DNA from: Nocardia arthritidis NBRC 100137
GTDB taxonomy: Bacteria; Actinomycetota; Actinomycetes; Mycobacteriales; Mycobacteriaceae
NCBI RefSeq assembly: GCF_001612765.1
Contig: NZ_BDBB01000030.1
Location: forward strand, 44,962-108,961
DNA: 64,000 bases
Reading direction: 5' to 3'
Under the pieces are notes generated by a model. The model had not been told where the DNA came from. It saw nothing but the letters and a program-made list of their open reading frames with translations, and did not search any database. A program made the position numbers and the translations under genes. Below are positions 32,733 through 41,704 of the stretch, piece after piece. Each line of letters starts with the position of its first letter. Positions within the stretch are counted from its first letter, which is position 1.

Positions 32733-33242
32733 TCACTTCGATGATTGCGGGTACTGCTGGGACTGCCCCTGCTGCTCGGCCTGCGCCGGCTGTCCGGAAC
32801 GACCCGTTTGCGCTTCGATCGTCCTCGGTTCCTGGGACGCCCCGGAGATCTGGATGCGCCGCGGCTTCGCGCGCTCCGCGATGGGAATCGTCACCGACAG
32901 CACACCGTTGTTGTAGGTCGCGCTGATGTTCTCGACGTCGACGTTCTCACCCAGCGACATCTGGCGCATGAAGGTGCCCGCGAAGCGTTCCGAGGCGATC
33001 CACTGGACGCCTTCCTCGCTCGGCACGGTGCGTTGGGCCCGCAGGGTGAGCGTGCCGTTGTCGACGCTGACGTCGATCGAGCCGGGATCGACGCCGGGCA
33101 GGTCCGCGTTCAAGACGTAGTGATCTCCCGCCTTGAACAGATCCATCGGCATAAATCGCGGTGCGCGACCGGTTCCGGCGCTTTCACCGAGCAATTGGCG
33201 GGCGATGGTGTCGATGTCATGAAATGGATCGAATCTCAGCAC
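32733..33242 (-). CDS. Hsp20/alpha-crystallin small heat-shock protein
   Basis: 169 aa when started at the GTG at 33242, which follows a near-perfect GGAGGTGATC ribosome binding site; longer readings up to 33422 are not needed. The protein begins MLRFDPFHDIDTIARQL, typical of actinobacterial Hsp20. The alpha-crystallin domain spans about residues 35-130: YVLNADLPGVDPGSIDVSVDNGTLTLRAQR, and the A-x-x-x-N-G-V-L signature ATYNNGVLSVTIP. The tail is Gln-rich (QPAQAEQQGQSQQYPQ). It holds unfolding proteins as an ATP-independent chaperone in the cytoplasm. Convergent with truA. Confidence 0.93.
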   Translation of the reverse strand: MLRFDPFHDIDTIARQLLGESAGTGRAPRFMPMDLFKAGDHYVLNADLPGVDPGSIDVSVDNGTLTLRAQRTVPSEEGVQWIASERFAGTFMRQMSLGENVDVENISATYNNGVLSVTIPIAERAKPRRIQISGASQEPRTIEAQTGRSGQPAQAEQQGQSQQYPQSSK

Positions 33243-33415
33243 AGCGATCACCTCCATCTCGTAAATGGTGACGCCTACCACGGCGGCGGGCGCCATAGCT
33301 GTGCAATAGCCACAGTAGCCCTTCTGAAGCGGGAGAGCATCAAGCCCGACGGGTCCGCGACCGCGGGATCCGCCGGCCCGGAATAGCCGCCCCCGGGCAC
33401 GTGTTGGCTCGGGAC

Positions 33416-34249
33416 ATGGCATTCGACAGTCTCGGACGGTTCGGTGTGTGGCGGGCGTTCAACGGGTTCGGCCCGGAGGACGCACGGGAATTGGAGCAGC
33501 TGGGCTACGGCGCGCTGTGGTTGGGGGCCTCGCCGCCCGCGGATCTGGCAGCCGTCGAACCGCTGCTGGAGGCGACCGAAACGATCACCGTGGCCACCAG
33601 CATCGTGAACATCTGGGCCTCGCCCGCGAAGGAGACGGCCGACTCGTTCCACCGGATCGAGGCGCGCTTCCCCGGCCGGTTCCTGCTCGGTATCGGTGCG
33701 GGACACCCGGAGCACACCGGCGAGTACCGCAAGCCATACGACGCGCTGGTCGAATACCTCGACGACCTCGACGCCGCCGGTGTGCCCGCCGAACGCCGCG
33801 CGGTGGCCGCACTCGGTCCGCGGGTGCTGAAGCTGGCCGCCGAGCGGTCCTTGGGGCCGCTGCCGTACTTCGTGCCCGCGGCGCACACCGCGAAGGCTCG
33901 CGAGATCGTCGGCCCGGACGCCCTGCTGGCCACCGAGCACAAGGTGGTGCTGACCGATGACGCCCGAGCCGCGCACGCCGTCGCCGACGGGACCGTCGAG
34001 TTCTATCTCGGTCTGACCAACTACGCGTCGAACCTGCGCCGGTTCGGCTTCACCGACGCCGACCTCGCCGTCCCGCCCGGCGACCGCGTGTTCGACGCCG
34101 TCATCGCGTACGGCACACCGGAGCGGATCGCCGCCCGGCTGTCGGAGCACCTCGACGCCGGCGCCGACCATGTCGCGGTACAGATCCTCGGCGACAACTA
34201 CCTCCCCGCGCTGCGCACCCTCGCCCCGCTGCTGACCGCGAAAGCCTGA
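33416..34249 (+). CDS. LLM class (F420-dependent type) oxidoreductase
   Basis: 277 aa from the ATG at 33416; a GTG at 33401 is an alternative. The TIM-barrel luciferase-like fold is shown by LGYGALWLGASPPADL, TETITVATSIVNIWA, FPGRFLLGIGAGHPEHTG and the C-terminal ERIAARLSEHLDAGADHVAVQIL. The sequence fits the TIGR03620-type subgroup, whose members in mycolata are predicted to use F420. Substrate is unknown. It is followed by a strong terminator, so it is a single-gene unit, divergent from hsp20. Confidence 0.88.
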   Translation: MAFDSLGRFGVWRAFNGFGPEDARELEQLGYGALWLGASPPADLAAVEPLLEATETITVATSIVNIWASPAKETADSFHRIEARFPGRFLLGIGAGHPEHTGEYRKPYDALVEYLDDLDAAGVPAERRAVAALGPRVLKLAAERSLGPLPYFVPAAHTAKAREIVGPDALLATEHKVVLTDDARAAHAVADGTVEFYLGLTNYASNLRRFGFTDADLAVPPGDRVFDAVIAYGTPERIAARLSEHLDAGADHVAVQILGDNYLPALRTLAPLLTAKA

Positions 34250-34264
34250 CAATCGGCGCGATCG

Positions 34265-34297
34265 CCTCCGGCCCCGGCCTCTTGCCGGGGCCGGAGG
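34265..34297 (+). terminator. Strong rho-independent terminator after the LLM oxidoreductase gene
   Basis: CCTCCGGCCCCGG pairs perfectly with CCGGGGCCGGAGG around a 7-nt loop, then TGTTTT. Confidence 0.85.
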
Positions 34298-34416
34298 TGT
34301 TTTCCGGTGATCGTCCTAAGGGACTGTTAGGAAGCAGCGAGAGCCATTCCGCGAGCTTGTGACTGTCGCCACACTGATCTGCGACGACGTGATGAGGCGT
34401 CGGAGGAGGAGATCTT

Positions 34417-35793
34417 GTGACTACGACACAGCCCGTGAGTGAGCGCCGGGTGGTCGCCAACGTGCTACGCGGATCCATCGGAAACCTGGTCGAGTGGTAC
34501 GACTGGTATGTCTATGCCGCGTTCAGCGTGTATTTCGCGAAGACGTTCTTCCCCAAGGACGATCCGACGGCGCAGCTGTTGTCCACCGCCGCCGTGTTCG
34601 CGGTCGGCTTCCTGATGCGCCCGATCGGCGGTTGGGCGCTGGGCCGGTACGCCGACCGGTTCGGCCGGCGTTCGGCGCTGACCCTGTCGGTGACCGTGAT
34701 GGCGGCGGGTTCACTGTTGATCGCGGTGACACCCGGCTACCAAACCATCGGTGTGGCCGCGCCGGCTCTGCTGCTGGTCGCCCGGCTCCTGCAAGGTCTG
34801 TCGGTCGGCGGTGAATACGCCACCAGCGCGACATACTTGTCCGAGGTGGCCTCGGCGGGCAGACGCGGGTTCTACTCGAGCTTCCAGTACGTGACCCTGG
34901 TGGCCGGCCAGCTCGTCGCGCTCGGGGTGCAAATCGTGCTGCAACAATTCCTCGACGCCGACCGGATGAACGCCTGGGGCTGGCGGATTCCGTTCGTGAT
35001 CGGCGCCGCCGGTGCGCTGATCGTGATGTGGCTGCGGCGCGGCATGGACGAGTCCGAGCAGTTCCGCGCCGAAGCCGGGCAGGCGTCGCAGAAGAAGGCG
35101 GCGGCCGCCGAAGCAGGGCAGTCACGTGGTTCGCTGCGGATCCTGTTGCAATACCCCCGCGAGTGTCTGCTGGTGGTCGGCTTGACGCTGGGCGGAACGG
35201 TCGCGTTCTACACGTATACGACCTATATGCAGAAGTTCATGATCAACACCTCCGGCATCTCCAAATCGACGGTGGCGTGGATCAACTTCATCGCGCTGCT
35301 GGTCTTCGTGGTGCTGCAACCGCTGGCGGGCGCGCTGTCGGACCGGGTGGGCAGGCGCAGATTGCTGATCTTCTTCGGCGTGGCGGGCACGCTGCTCACC
35401 GTGCCGATCATGACGGTGCTCGCGCACACCACCAATCCGGTCGCCGCGTGGGGCCTGATGATGGTTGCCCTGCTGATCATCACGGGGTACACCTCGATCA
35501 ACGCGATCGTGAAGGCCGAACTCTTCCCGACGAAGATCCGCGCGCTCGGTGTCGGGCTGCCCTACGCCCTCACCGTCGCCATCTTCGGCGGCACCGCGGA
35601 GACGATCGCGCTGGCGCTGAAGAAGGGCGGCCACGAGTCGCTGTACTTCTGGTACGTCGCGGGCTGCATCGCCATCTCGCTGGTCACCTACTACTTCATG
35701 CGGGAGACCTCGGCCTCGTCGCAGATCGACAGCGAGCCCACCGGCGCCGCGGCGGCCGAGCCGGGACGGCGGATGGCCACCGTGCGTGACTGA
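34417..35793 (+). CDS. MFS transporter of the metabolite:H+ symporter (KgtP/ShiA-like) family
   Basis: 458 aa with 12 predicted membrane segments, GTG start after GAGGAG. Family features are the N-terminal GSIGNLVEWYDWYVYAAF, the loop GRYADRFGRRSALTL, the LLQGLSVGGEYATSATYLSE segment and a second DRVGRRRLL loop. MHS transporters take up carboxylates such as 2-oxoglutarate, citrate or shikimate with protons. It is followed by a two-component system and a TAXI binding protein in the same direction, with only tens of bases between, suggesting one operon for sensing and taking up an organic acid. Substrate is an inference. Confidence 0.92.
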   Translation: MTTTQPVSERRVVANVLRGSIGNLVEWYDWYVYAAFSVYFAKTFFPKDDPTAQLLSTAAVFAVGFLMRPIGGWALGRYADRFGRRSALTLSVTVMAAGSLLIAVTPGYQTIGVAAPALLLVARLLQGLSVGGEYATSATYLSEVASAGRRGFYSSFQYVTLVAGQLVALGVQIVLQQFLDADRMNAWGWRIPFVIGAAGALIVMWLRRGMDESEQFRAEAGQASQKKAAAAEAGQSRGSLRILLQYPRECLLVVGLTLGGTVAFYTYTTYMQKFMINTSGISKSTVAWINFIALLVFVVLQPLAGALSDRVGRRRLLIFFGVAGTLLTVPIMTVLAHTTNPVAAWGLMMVALLIITGYTSINAIVKAELFPTKIRALGVGLPYALTVAIFGGTAETIALALKKGGHESLYFWYVAGCIAISLVTYYFMRETSASSQIDSEPTGAAAAEPGRRMATVRD

Positions 35794-35839
35794 CCGTCCG
35801 GCACACGCGCCGGTCCCCCCGCTGTGGGAGGATCGGCGC

Positions 35840-36499
35840 GTGCGGCTTGCGGTGGTCGAGGATGACGACGGCGTGGGAGACGCGCTGGTCGAGGCCTTGA
35901 ACGCCCGCGGTTACCGCGCCGAGCGCATGCGTCGCGGAGCGGATCTGCTGGTCGCGCATCGCGACTTCGACGCCGTGGTCCTCGACCTCGGACTGCCCGA
36001 TGGCGACGGCCTACAGGTGTTGCGCAGACTGCGCGAGGTGAGTTCGGTTCCGGTGCTGATCCTCACCGCGCGCAGCGACGAACGTTCGATTGTGCGCGGT
36101 CTGCGCGGCGGTGCGGACGACTATCTGGTCAAGCCGCCGCGGATCGCGGAACTCGTCGCGCGGCTGGAAACGGTCACCAGGCGGGCGGCGGCCGCAGCGC
36201 GGCAGGCGCAATCGGTGGTCGTCACCGGTGACGTGCGGGTGGACCTGGGGGCCCGCGTGGTGGAGGTCGCCGGGGCGCCGGTGCCGTTGACCCAGAAGGA
36301 GTTCGAATTGGTCGAGGCGCTGGTGGAACGGCCGGGGGCCGCGGTGAGCCGCCAGCAGTTGATGGATCGCATCTGGGGTGACGCCTTTGTCGCGGTCTCG
36401 CGTTCCCTGGATGTGCACATGACCGGTCTGCGGGCGAAGCTCAACCGGCCCGGCCTGATCACCACCATCCGCGGATATGGGTACAGGTGGGGACAGTGA
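35840..36499 (+). CDS. OmpR-family response regulator
   Basis: 219 aa from the GTG at 35840, 8 nt after GGAGG; the frame is open from 35786 and overlaps the transporter stop, but MRLAVVEDDDG is the usual start. The receiver has the acidic pocket (E7, D8, D9), the phospho-accepting D49 in VVLDLGLPDGDG, and the conserved Lys in DDYLVKPP. The C-terminal winged helix (LTQKEFELVEALVERPGAAVSRQQLMDRIWG ... TTIRGYGYRWG) binds DNA. Resembles TctD-type regulators. The sensor kinase follows after 28 nt. Confidence 0.93.
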   Translation: MRLAVVEDDDGVGDALVEALNARGYRAERMRRGADLLVAHRDFDAVVLDLGLPDGDGLQVLRRLREVSSVPVLILTARSDERSIVRGLRGGADDYLVKPPRIAELVARLETVTRRAAAAARQAQSVVVTGDVRVDLGARVVEVAGAPVPLTQKEFELVEALVERPGAAVSRQQLMDRIWGDAFVAVSRSLDVHMTGLRAKLNRPGLITTIRGYGYRWGQ

Positions 36500-36527
36500 G
36501 CGCGGTCCGGGGGGCCGGAGGTATGCC

Positions 36528-37949
36528 ATGCGGCGTCGCTTGCTCGTCGCGCTGACGTTGTTCGCGGCCATCGCGGTGCTGGCGTTCGCGGTGCCGCTGT
36601 CGCTGACCGTCGCCACCAGCCGCACCCAGCAGCTGGTGCTGGCCCGGTCCGGGGACGCCGACCGCTTCGCCACCCTGGCCGACGACGCGGTCACCGCGGG
36701 AGACAGCCGCGCGCTGGCCGACGAGGTCCTGCGCTACCACGACCTGTACGGCGAGAACGTGCTGGTGGTCGACGCCAGGGGGGCGACTACGGTGAACGCG
36801 GGCGCGGACGTGAACGATCGCGACGTCGACGCGGCGGTGGCGGCCGCACGCCGCAACCAGCGCCCGCACGCGGCGGACAAGCTGACGCCGTGGGGCGCGC
36901 CGACCATGCTCGTCGCGCGGCCGGTCGGCACCGGCGTGCAGGTGAACGGCGCCGTGGTGATCGAGGCGTCGACGGCGCGTGCCCGCAGTGACATCGCGCG
37001 GGCGTGGGCGGTGATCGTGTTCGGCGGCGTCGTCGCGATGGTGCTGTTCGTGCTGCTGGCGGTGACGATCGGCCGCTGGGTGCTGCGGCCGCTGGCGGCG
37101 CTGTCGCAGGGTGTGGCGGAATTGACCGCGACGCTGCCCAAGCCGCGCGCGGGGACAATCGCTCCGGTGTCGATCGCGGGCCGCTACGGCGGGCCGCCGG
37201 AGATGCGCGCGCTGGCGGAGTCCTTCGACGCGATGGCTCTGGCGGTCGCCGATTCGGCGGACGCGCAGCGCCAACTGGTCGCCGACACCGCACACGCGAT
37301 GCGCAACCCGCTGGCCGCCCTGACCATTCGCCTGGATTCCCTGGAGCCCGCGATCCCGGCGAGCGCGGCGAGCACCTTCCGCGGCGCGGGCGCCGAGGTC
37401 GACCGGCTCACCGCGTTACTCGACGGCCTGCTCAGCTTGGCCGTCGCCGAGACACCCGCGGCCTTCGACATCGCGCACACCGCCGAGGGCGACAACCAGT
37501 GCGATGCCGTGCAGGTGGCCGCCGACCGATTCGACGCCTGGTGCTCGGCGTTCGAGGCGGCCGGACAGCGACTGCGGGTGCCGCCCATGACCGAGCGCGC
37601 CGACGTCGCGGTCCCCGCCGACGTGCTCGCGCAGATGCTCGACGTACCGTTGAGCAACGCCACGCGCTACGCGGGGGCGGGCGCGCACGTCGATCTCGTT
37701 GTCGCGACGGAGCCGGGCTGGGTCACCGTGACCGTCCGCGACGACGGCATCGGTGTTCCCCCCGACGAGATAGACAAGCTGACCACGCGTTTCTTTCGTG
37801 GTTCGTCCGCGGGGACCGGTGGCTCGGGGCTGGGCCTGCCGATCGCCGCGGCGTTGGCGCAGGCGCGCGGTGGCGTTCTCACCGTCGTGGCGACGCGTCC
37901 GCACGGTCTCGCAGTGAGTGTGCGATTGCCTGCGGCGGAGGCACGGTGA
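36528..37949 (+). CDS. Sensor histidine kinase
   Basis: 473 aa from the ATG at 36528 (GGAGG 6 nt before). One membrane segment near the N-terminus and one around residue 165-185 enclose an extracytoplasmic sensor of about 130 residues. A HAMP-like segment follows. The phospho-accepting His is about residue 256 in DTAHAMRNPLAALTIRLD. The ATPase domain has NATRYAGAGAHVDLVV, RDDGIGVPPDE and GGSGLGLPIAAALA. Partner of the preceding regulator. The TAXI binding protein gene overlaps its stop by 4 bp (GTGA), so the external binding protein may feed the signal to this sensor. Confidence 0.92.
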   Translation: MRRRLLVALTLFAAIAVLAFAVPLSLTVATSRTQQLVLARSGDADRFATLADDAVTAGDSRALADEVLRYHDLYGENVLVVDARGATTVNAGADVNDRDVDAAVAAARRNQRPHAADKLTPWGAPTMLVARPVGTGVQVNGAVVIEASTARARSDIARAWAVIVFGGVVAMVLFVLLAVTIGRWVLRPLAALSQGVAELTATLPKPRAGTIAPVSIAGRYGGPPEMRALAESFDAMALAVADSADAQRQLVADTAHAMRNPLAALTIRLDSLEPAIPASAASTFRGAGAEVDRLTALLDGLLSLAVAETPAAFDIAHTAEGDNQCDAVQVAADRFDAWCSAFEAAGQRLRVPPMTERADVAVPADVLAQMLDVPLSNATRYAGAGAHVDLVVATEPGWVTVTVRDDGIGVPPDEIDKLTTRFFRGSSAGTGGSGLGLPIAAALAQARGGVLTVVATRPHGLAVSVRLPAAEAR

Positions 37950-38881
37950 CCGGCCGCGAGTCGATCCTCCGGCGCGGCATCGATCGGCGCGGCTTTCTCG
38001 CGTTGGCTGTCGCCGCGGGTATAGCAGGCTGCGCTCCGAGCGGCGGGGAAGCCGTGGTGCGGCTGGCCTCGGGCGAGGTCGGCGGCTTCTATCACGCCTT
38101 CGCGGGGTTGCTCGGCCTGGCCGCCGAGAACATCGGAGACGTGCGGATCGAGCGGGTGGCCACCTCGGGCTCGCAGGCCAATCTGGCTTTGCTGGCGCGC
38201 GGCGAGGTCGATGCCGCACTAGCGCTCGCGGACTCGCTGCGAGACGACGCCGACCGGGTGTGCGCGCTGGGGCGGGTCTACGAGAACTACCTGCAGTTGG
38301 TCGTGCGCTCGGACAGCACGATCGGCTCGGTGGCGGATCTGCGCGGAACCCGGGTGAGCCTGGGTGCGGAAGGGTCGGGCGCGGCCCTGACCGGCGAGCG
38401 GATCTTGCGTGTCGCGGGGCTGGACCCGCATGCCGACGTGGCGATTTCGCACCGCCCCTTGGCGGAGGCGGTGGCCGCCCTGACCGCAGGCGAGGCCGAT
38501 GCGCTGTTGTGGGCGGGCGGCGTCCCGACCAGGCTGCTCGCGGTGCCGAGCCGGATGCGGCTGGTGGACATGGGCGACCTGGCCGCACCGATGCGAGAGC
38601 TGTTCGGGCCGGTGTACGACCGGGTCGCGATCCCCGCGGACGCCTATCCGGGCGGTGTCTCGGTGCACACCATCGGGGTGGCCAATCTCTTGCTCGCCGC
38701 CCCCACCATGCCCGAGGAAGTGGCCGCTTCGATCGTCGAACTGCTGGTATGGCACGCCGACGCGCTGGTGCCCACCGAAGCGGCGGGCACCCAGTTCCTC
38801 GACGGGCGCTCGCTGATCAGCACCGGCTCGATTCCGCTACATCCCGGCGCGGCCGCGGTCTACCGCCGCTGGCACGGCTAG
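37946..38881 (+). CDS. TAXI-family TRAP-type solute-binding lipoprotein
   Basis: 311 aa. The signal is of Tat-lipoprotein type: RRGFLALAVAAGIAGC with Cys29 as the lipid site. The mature protein has the TAXI pattern: GGFYHAFAGLLGLAAE, TSGSQANLALLARGEVDAALALADS, GRVYENYLQLVVRSDSTIGSVADLRG and AGLDPHADVAI. TAXI proteins bind small carboxylates outside the membrane. No TRAP permease (DctQM type) is next to it. Its coupling to a two-component system and an MFS transporter points to a sensing role. Confidence 0.9.
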   Translation: MTGRESILRRGIDRRGFLALAVAAGIAGCAPSGGEAVVRLASGEVGGFYHAFAGLLGLAAENIGDVRIERVATSGSQANLALLARGEVDAALALADSLRDDADRVCALGRVYENYLQLVVRSDSTIGSVADLRGTRVSLGAEGSGAALTGERILRVAGLDPHADVAISHRPLAEAVAALTAGEADALLWAGGVPTRLLAVPSRMRLVDMGDLAAPMRELFGPVYDRVAIPADAYPGGVSVHTIGVANLLLAAPTMPEEVAASIVELLVWHADALVPTEAAGTQFLDGRSLISTGSIPLHPGAAAVYRRWHG

Positions 38882-38886
38882 CGACG

Positions 38887-39210
38887 TCAGGACCGGACCA
38901 GGCGGGCGATGGCGTCGGTGGCCTCCTTGATCTTGGCTTCGGCCTCCGGGCCACCCGCGACGGCCGCGTCGACCACGCAGTGGCTGATGTGGTCCTCCAG
39001 CAGGCCCATCGCTACCGCTTGCAGGGCTTTCGTCATCGCGGAGACCTGGGTGAGGATGTCGATGCAGTACTTCTCCTCCTCGACCATCCGCTGCAGACCG
39101 CGCGCTTGGCCCTCGATGCGCCGAAGCCGTTTGAGGTAGTCGTCCTTGGCGGTGATATAGCCGTGCGCGGCGTGCTCGGCCGCCGTGTGGTCGTGGGGGG
39201 AATCTGCCAC
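38887..39210 (-). CDS. csoR: CsoR-type copper-sensing repressor (DUF156 family)
   Basis: 107 aa from the GTG at 39210, with GAGGAGA 5 nt before. The all-helical family core is YLKRLRRIEGQARGLQRMVEEEKYCIDILTQVSA. The copper ligands match CsoR: Cys49, His74 and Cys78 in DHISHC. FrmR-type members would lack the second Cys. The N-terminus has extra His (HDHTAAEHAAH), which could bind metal as well. It is expected to bind the operator at 39252-39267 and to let go on binding Cu(I). No copper ATPase or chaperone gene is next to it. Convergent with the TAXI gene. Confidence 0.88.
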   Translation of the reverse strand: MADSPHDHTAAEHAAHGYITAKDDYLKRLRRIEGQARGLQRMVEEEKYCIDILTQVSAMTKALQAVAMGLLEDHISHCVVDAAVAGGPEAEAKIKEATDAIARLVRS

Positions 39211-39251
39211 CGATGTCTCCTCGCTGCCTGCCGGTCGCCGAAACCGGTTCA

Positions 39252-39267
39252 ATACCCCCCTAGGGTA
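39252..39267. promoter_or_regulatory. CsoR-type operator
   Basis: TACCC and GGGTA flank a 5-nt centre (ATACCCCCCTAGGGTA), the usual pattern of CsoR/RcnR-family operators. It is about 42 nt upstream of the csoR start and 141 nt upstream of the MTA phosphorylase gene. Confidence 0.75.
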
Positions 39268-39407
39268 CAGTTTTCGGGCTGTCTTGTCAGGTCGGACCCG
39301 TGTGACGACCACCCGGCTGCCGACCGCAACAGTCGATGAGCCGCTCCGAAGCAGGGTAACGCGCAGCCCGCCGCGCGACGGCCGTCGCGGGACGAGACAA
39401 TCGGAGT

Positions 39408-40217
39408 ATGAGTTCGCACCCCCGGCCCGCGCTCGCCGTCATCGGCGGCAGCGGCTTCTACGATTTCTTCGACAACGAGGCGACCACCATCGAGGTCGAG
39501 ACTCCTTATGGCGCCCCGAGCGCGGGGATCGCCGTCGGAGAGGTGGAGGGCAGGCCGGTGGCGTTCCTGCCGCGACACGGCAAGAACCACGAATTCGCGC
39601 CGCACACCCTGCCCTACCGGGCCAATCTGTGGGCCCTGCGCTCGCTGGGCGTGCGGCGCGTCTTCGCGCCCTGCGCGGTCGGCAGCCTGCGGGCGGACTG
39701 GGGCCCCGGCACGGTCGCGGTGCCGGATCAGCTGGTCGACCGGACCTCCGGCCGTCCGCAGACCTACTTCGACGGCGGCGGCATTCACGTGTCCTTCGCC
39801 GATCCGTACTGCGAGGAACTGCGTGCCGCCGCCATCAAGGCCGAGTCCGACGCGTTGCACATGATGCACGCGGGCACGATGGTCGTGGTCGAGGGACCAC
39901 GCTTCTCCACCCGCGCCGAGAGCCGGTGGTTCGCCGCGCAGGGCTGGGACCTGGTGAACATGACCGGTCATCCGGAGGCGGTGCTCGCCCGCGAACTCGA
40001 AATGTGCTACGCCGCCGTCGCTCTCGTGACCGATCTGGACGCCGGTCTGGAGGAGGGCGAGGGAGTGCACGCCGTCGAGGTCTTCGCCGAGTTCAAACGC
40101 AACCTCGCGCCCTTCAAAGAACTCATTCGCCGCGCGGTGGCCGGGGTGGACAGCACCGACACGTGTGACCGCTGCCGCATCCACGCGGGAGTGTCGCTGC
40201 CGTTCGAACTGCCCTGA
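39408..40217 (+). CDS. mtnP: S-methyl-5'-thioadenosine phosphorylase
   Basis: 269 aa. It splits methylthioadenosine with phosphate to adenine and methylthioribose 1-phosphate in methionine salvage. Motifs of the MTAP/PNP family: AVIGGSGFYDF, PRHGKNHEFAPHTLPYRANLWAL, FAPCAVGSLR, VVVEGPRFSTRAESRWF and NMTGHPEAVLARELEMCYA. Length is normal. It is divergent from csoR; the operator there is nearer to csoR. Other salvage genes are not in the window. Confidence 0.93.
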   Translation: MSSHPRPALAVIGGSGFYDFFDNEATTIEVETPYGAPSAGIAVGEVEGRPVAFLPRHGKNHEFAPHTLPYRANLWALRSLGVRRVFAPCAVGSLRADWGPGTVAVPDQLVDRTSGRPQTYFDGGGIHVSFADPYCEELRAAAIKAESDALHMMHAGTMVVVEGPRFSTRAESRWFAAQGWDLVNMTGHPEAVLARELEMCYAAVALVTDLDAGLEEGEGVHAVEVFAEFKRNLAPFKELIRRAVAGVDSTDTCDRCRIHAGVSLPFELP

Positions 40218-40406
40218 GTCCGATGGTGGTCACTGCGGCGTTCGGCGGGCTCTGACCGGCTTCCTCGCATCGAATATCGCTTCGGGACGCCTGTTCACGC
40301 TCTGGGCGAGGTGCTCTCGACCATGCTGCGCTTGTGGCGGTCCCGCGCCCGGCGTGAATAGCTGTACCGCATCGGTGACGCCCGGTATCGGCTCGGCCGG
40401 AAGCCG

Positions 40407-41249
40407 TCAGCTCGGTGTCGGCGCGAAGGCTTCGGCGTGGTCGGTCGCCCACTGTTCGAAGGTGCGCGGCGATCGGCCGGTCACCTGCTCGACGGTCGGG
40501 TAGAGCGTCGCCTCGTCCAGCGTGCCCTCGACGAAGAAGCTGAGAAACGCGTCGACGTACTCCCTCGGCATGGTGGCGGCCAGTTCGGCCTCGGTCTCCG
40601 CGTCGCCGAGTTCGTGCGCCACGAGCGGCCGGTTCAGCACCGCGGCGAGCACAGCGACCTGTTCCGCCGGTCGCAGCGCCTGCGGGCCGGTGAGCTCGAG
40701 CACCTGCCCGGCGAGTCCGTCTCGTGTGAGCGCCGCGGCCGCGACCGCCGCGATGTCTGCGGGGTCGATCGCACCGACCCGGACTCCGGGAAACTGCACG
40801 CGGACGACGTCGCCCGCGGCGAGTTGCGGCAGCCAGCGCAGCGCGTTCGACATGAACGACCGCGGGCGCAGCAAAGTCCAGTTCAGTTCGGAGGCGCGCA
40901 CCGCGTCCTCGGACAGCGTCATGTAGCGGGATACGGCGTTGTCCATCTCCCGCAGCGCGGCCGAACCGCCGGAGAGCAGCGCGACCCGGCGCACCCCGGC
41001 CTTGTTCGCGCGTTCCAGCAGGTCCGGCAGGTTGTCGTAGCCGGGGAGCAGGAACATTCCGTCCACGCCGTCCAGTGCGTCGGCCAGCGTCTCCGGGCGG
41101 TTCAGATCGCCGGTGACGGCCTCGACGCCCGGTGGGAGCGTCGCCTTGGCGGGGTCGCGCACCAGTGCTCGCACCTGCTCGCCCGATTCGGTGAGGGTCC
41201 GCACCAGTTCCGCGCCGACATTGCCGGTGGCGCCGGCTACCAGGATCAT
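40407..41249 (-). CDS. NmrA-like NAD(P)-binding protein (atypical SDR)
   Basis: 280 aa. The N-terminal nucleotide-binding site is MILVAGATGNVGAELVRTL, with RALVRDP after the second strand (NADP-type Arg). Further: GDLNRPETLADALDGVDGMFLLPGY, LSGGSAAL in place of an active Tyr-Lys pair, and LNWTLLRPRSFMSN. Such proteins are quinone/azo reductase-like enzymes or redox sensors. No partner is obvious, although a flavin reductase lies 0.5 kb upstream on the other strand. Confidence 0.88.
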   Translation of the reverse strand: MILVAGATGNVGAELVRTLTESGEQVRALVRDPAKATLPPGVEAVTGDLNRPETLADALDGVDGMFLLPGYDNLPDLLERANKAGVRRVALLSGGSAALREMDNAVSRYMTLSEDAVRASELNWTLLRPRSFMSNALRWLPQLAAGDVVRVQFPGVRVGAIDPADIAAVAAAALTRDGLAGQVLELTGPQALRPAEQVAVLAAVLNRPLVAHELGDAETEAELAATMPREYVDAFLSFFVEGTLDEATLYPTVEQVTGRSPRTFEQWATDHAEAFAPTPS

Positions 41250-41704
41250 TTCGTCTCCGTCTTCGTCTTCCAGCTCGGCGGTGCACAGTGTTCGCGGCCC
41301 GCTTACGGTGAGCCGGGCCGCGAACGGGCAATGCTCGGCTCGATGGACATGGTTGGGCCGACGTCGTTGCGTGGGGGATATACGCGGGATCGAACGCCGG
41401 CTGGTCCAGTTGTGTAGTCGCCTTCAGCGCCTGCTCAACGCTGTGCTCGTTCGGGATGTCTACAGCCGCGCGAAGGGTAGGGGTCTGATCGGCCAAAGCG
41501 TATCCACTGTCACGGGGCCGGGTATTCGCCGCTGCCGGGAAGCCGGTTCGCTGCAACTCTTCTGTGTACGTCCGTGCCGGGCCAATTGCGACTTGCGTAT
41601 CGGTACTCAGTGGTGGCCCAACAACGGTGGCAAGCCCGGCTCGCGGGGTTGTTCCGCGCGCGGCGGTGCCCGGCGGTCGACAGGTCCCGAGTTAGGCTCG
41701 CGCG
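41250..41704. other. Intergenic region with a hairpin and a possible gene remnant
   Basis: TTCGCGGCCCG (41291-41301) pairs perfectly with CGGGCCGCGAA (41314-41324). Between 41556 and about 41340 the minus strand reads like protein (ADQTPTLRAAVDIPNEH, VEQALKATTQLDQPAF, DPAYIPHATTSAQP) in frame with an ATG at 41556. The frame then runs into unrelated sequence, so this could be the front of a lost gene. The family is not recognised. Confidence 0.35.

Noticed and set aside
36477..38881. Possible frameshift in the histidine kinase, since a long second frame overlaps it
   Set aside because: The kinase frame is complete from 36528 to 37949 with all motifs; the second frame only becomes real at the TAXI start at 37946.
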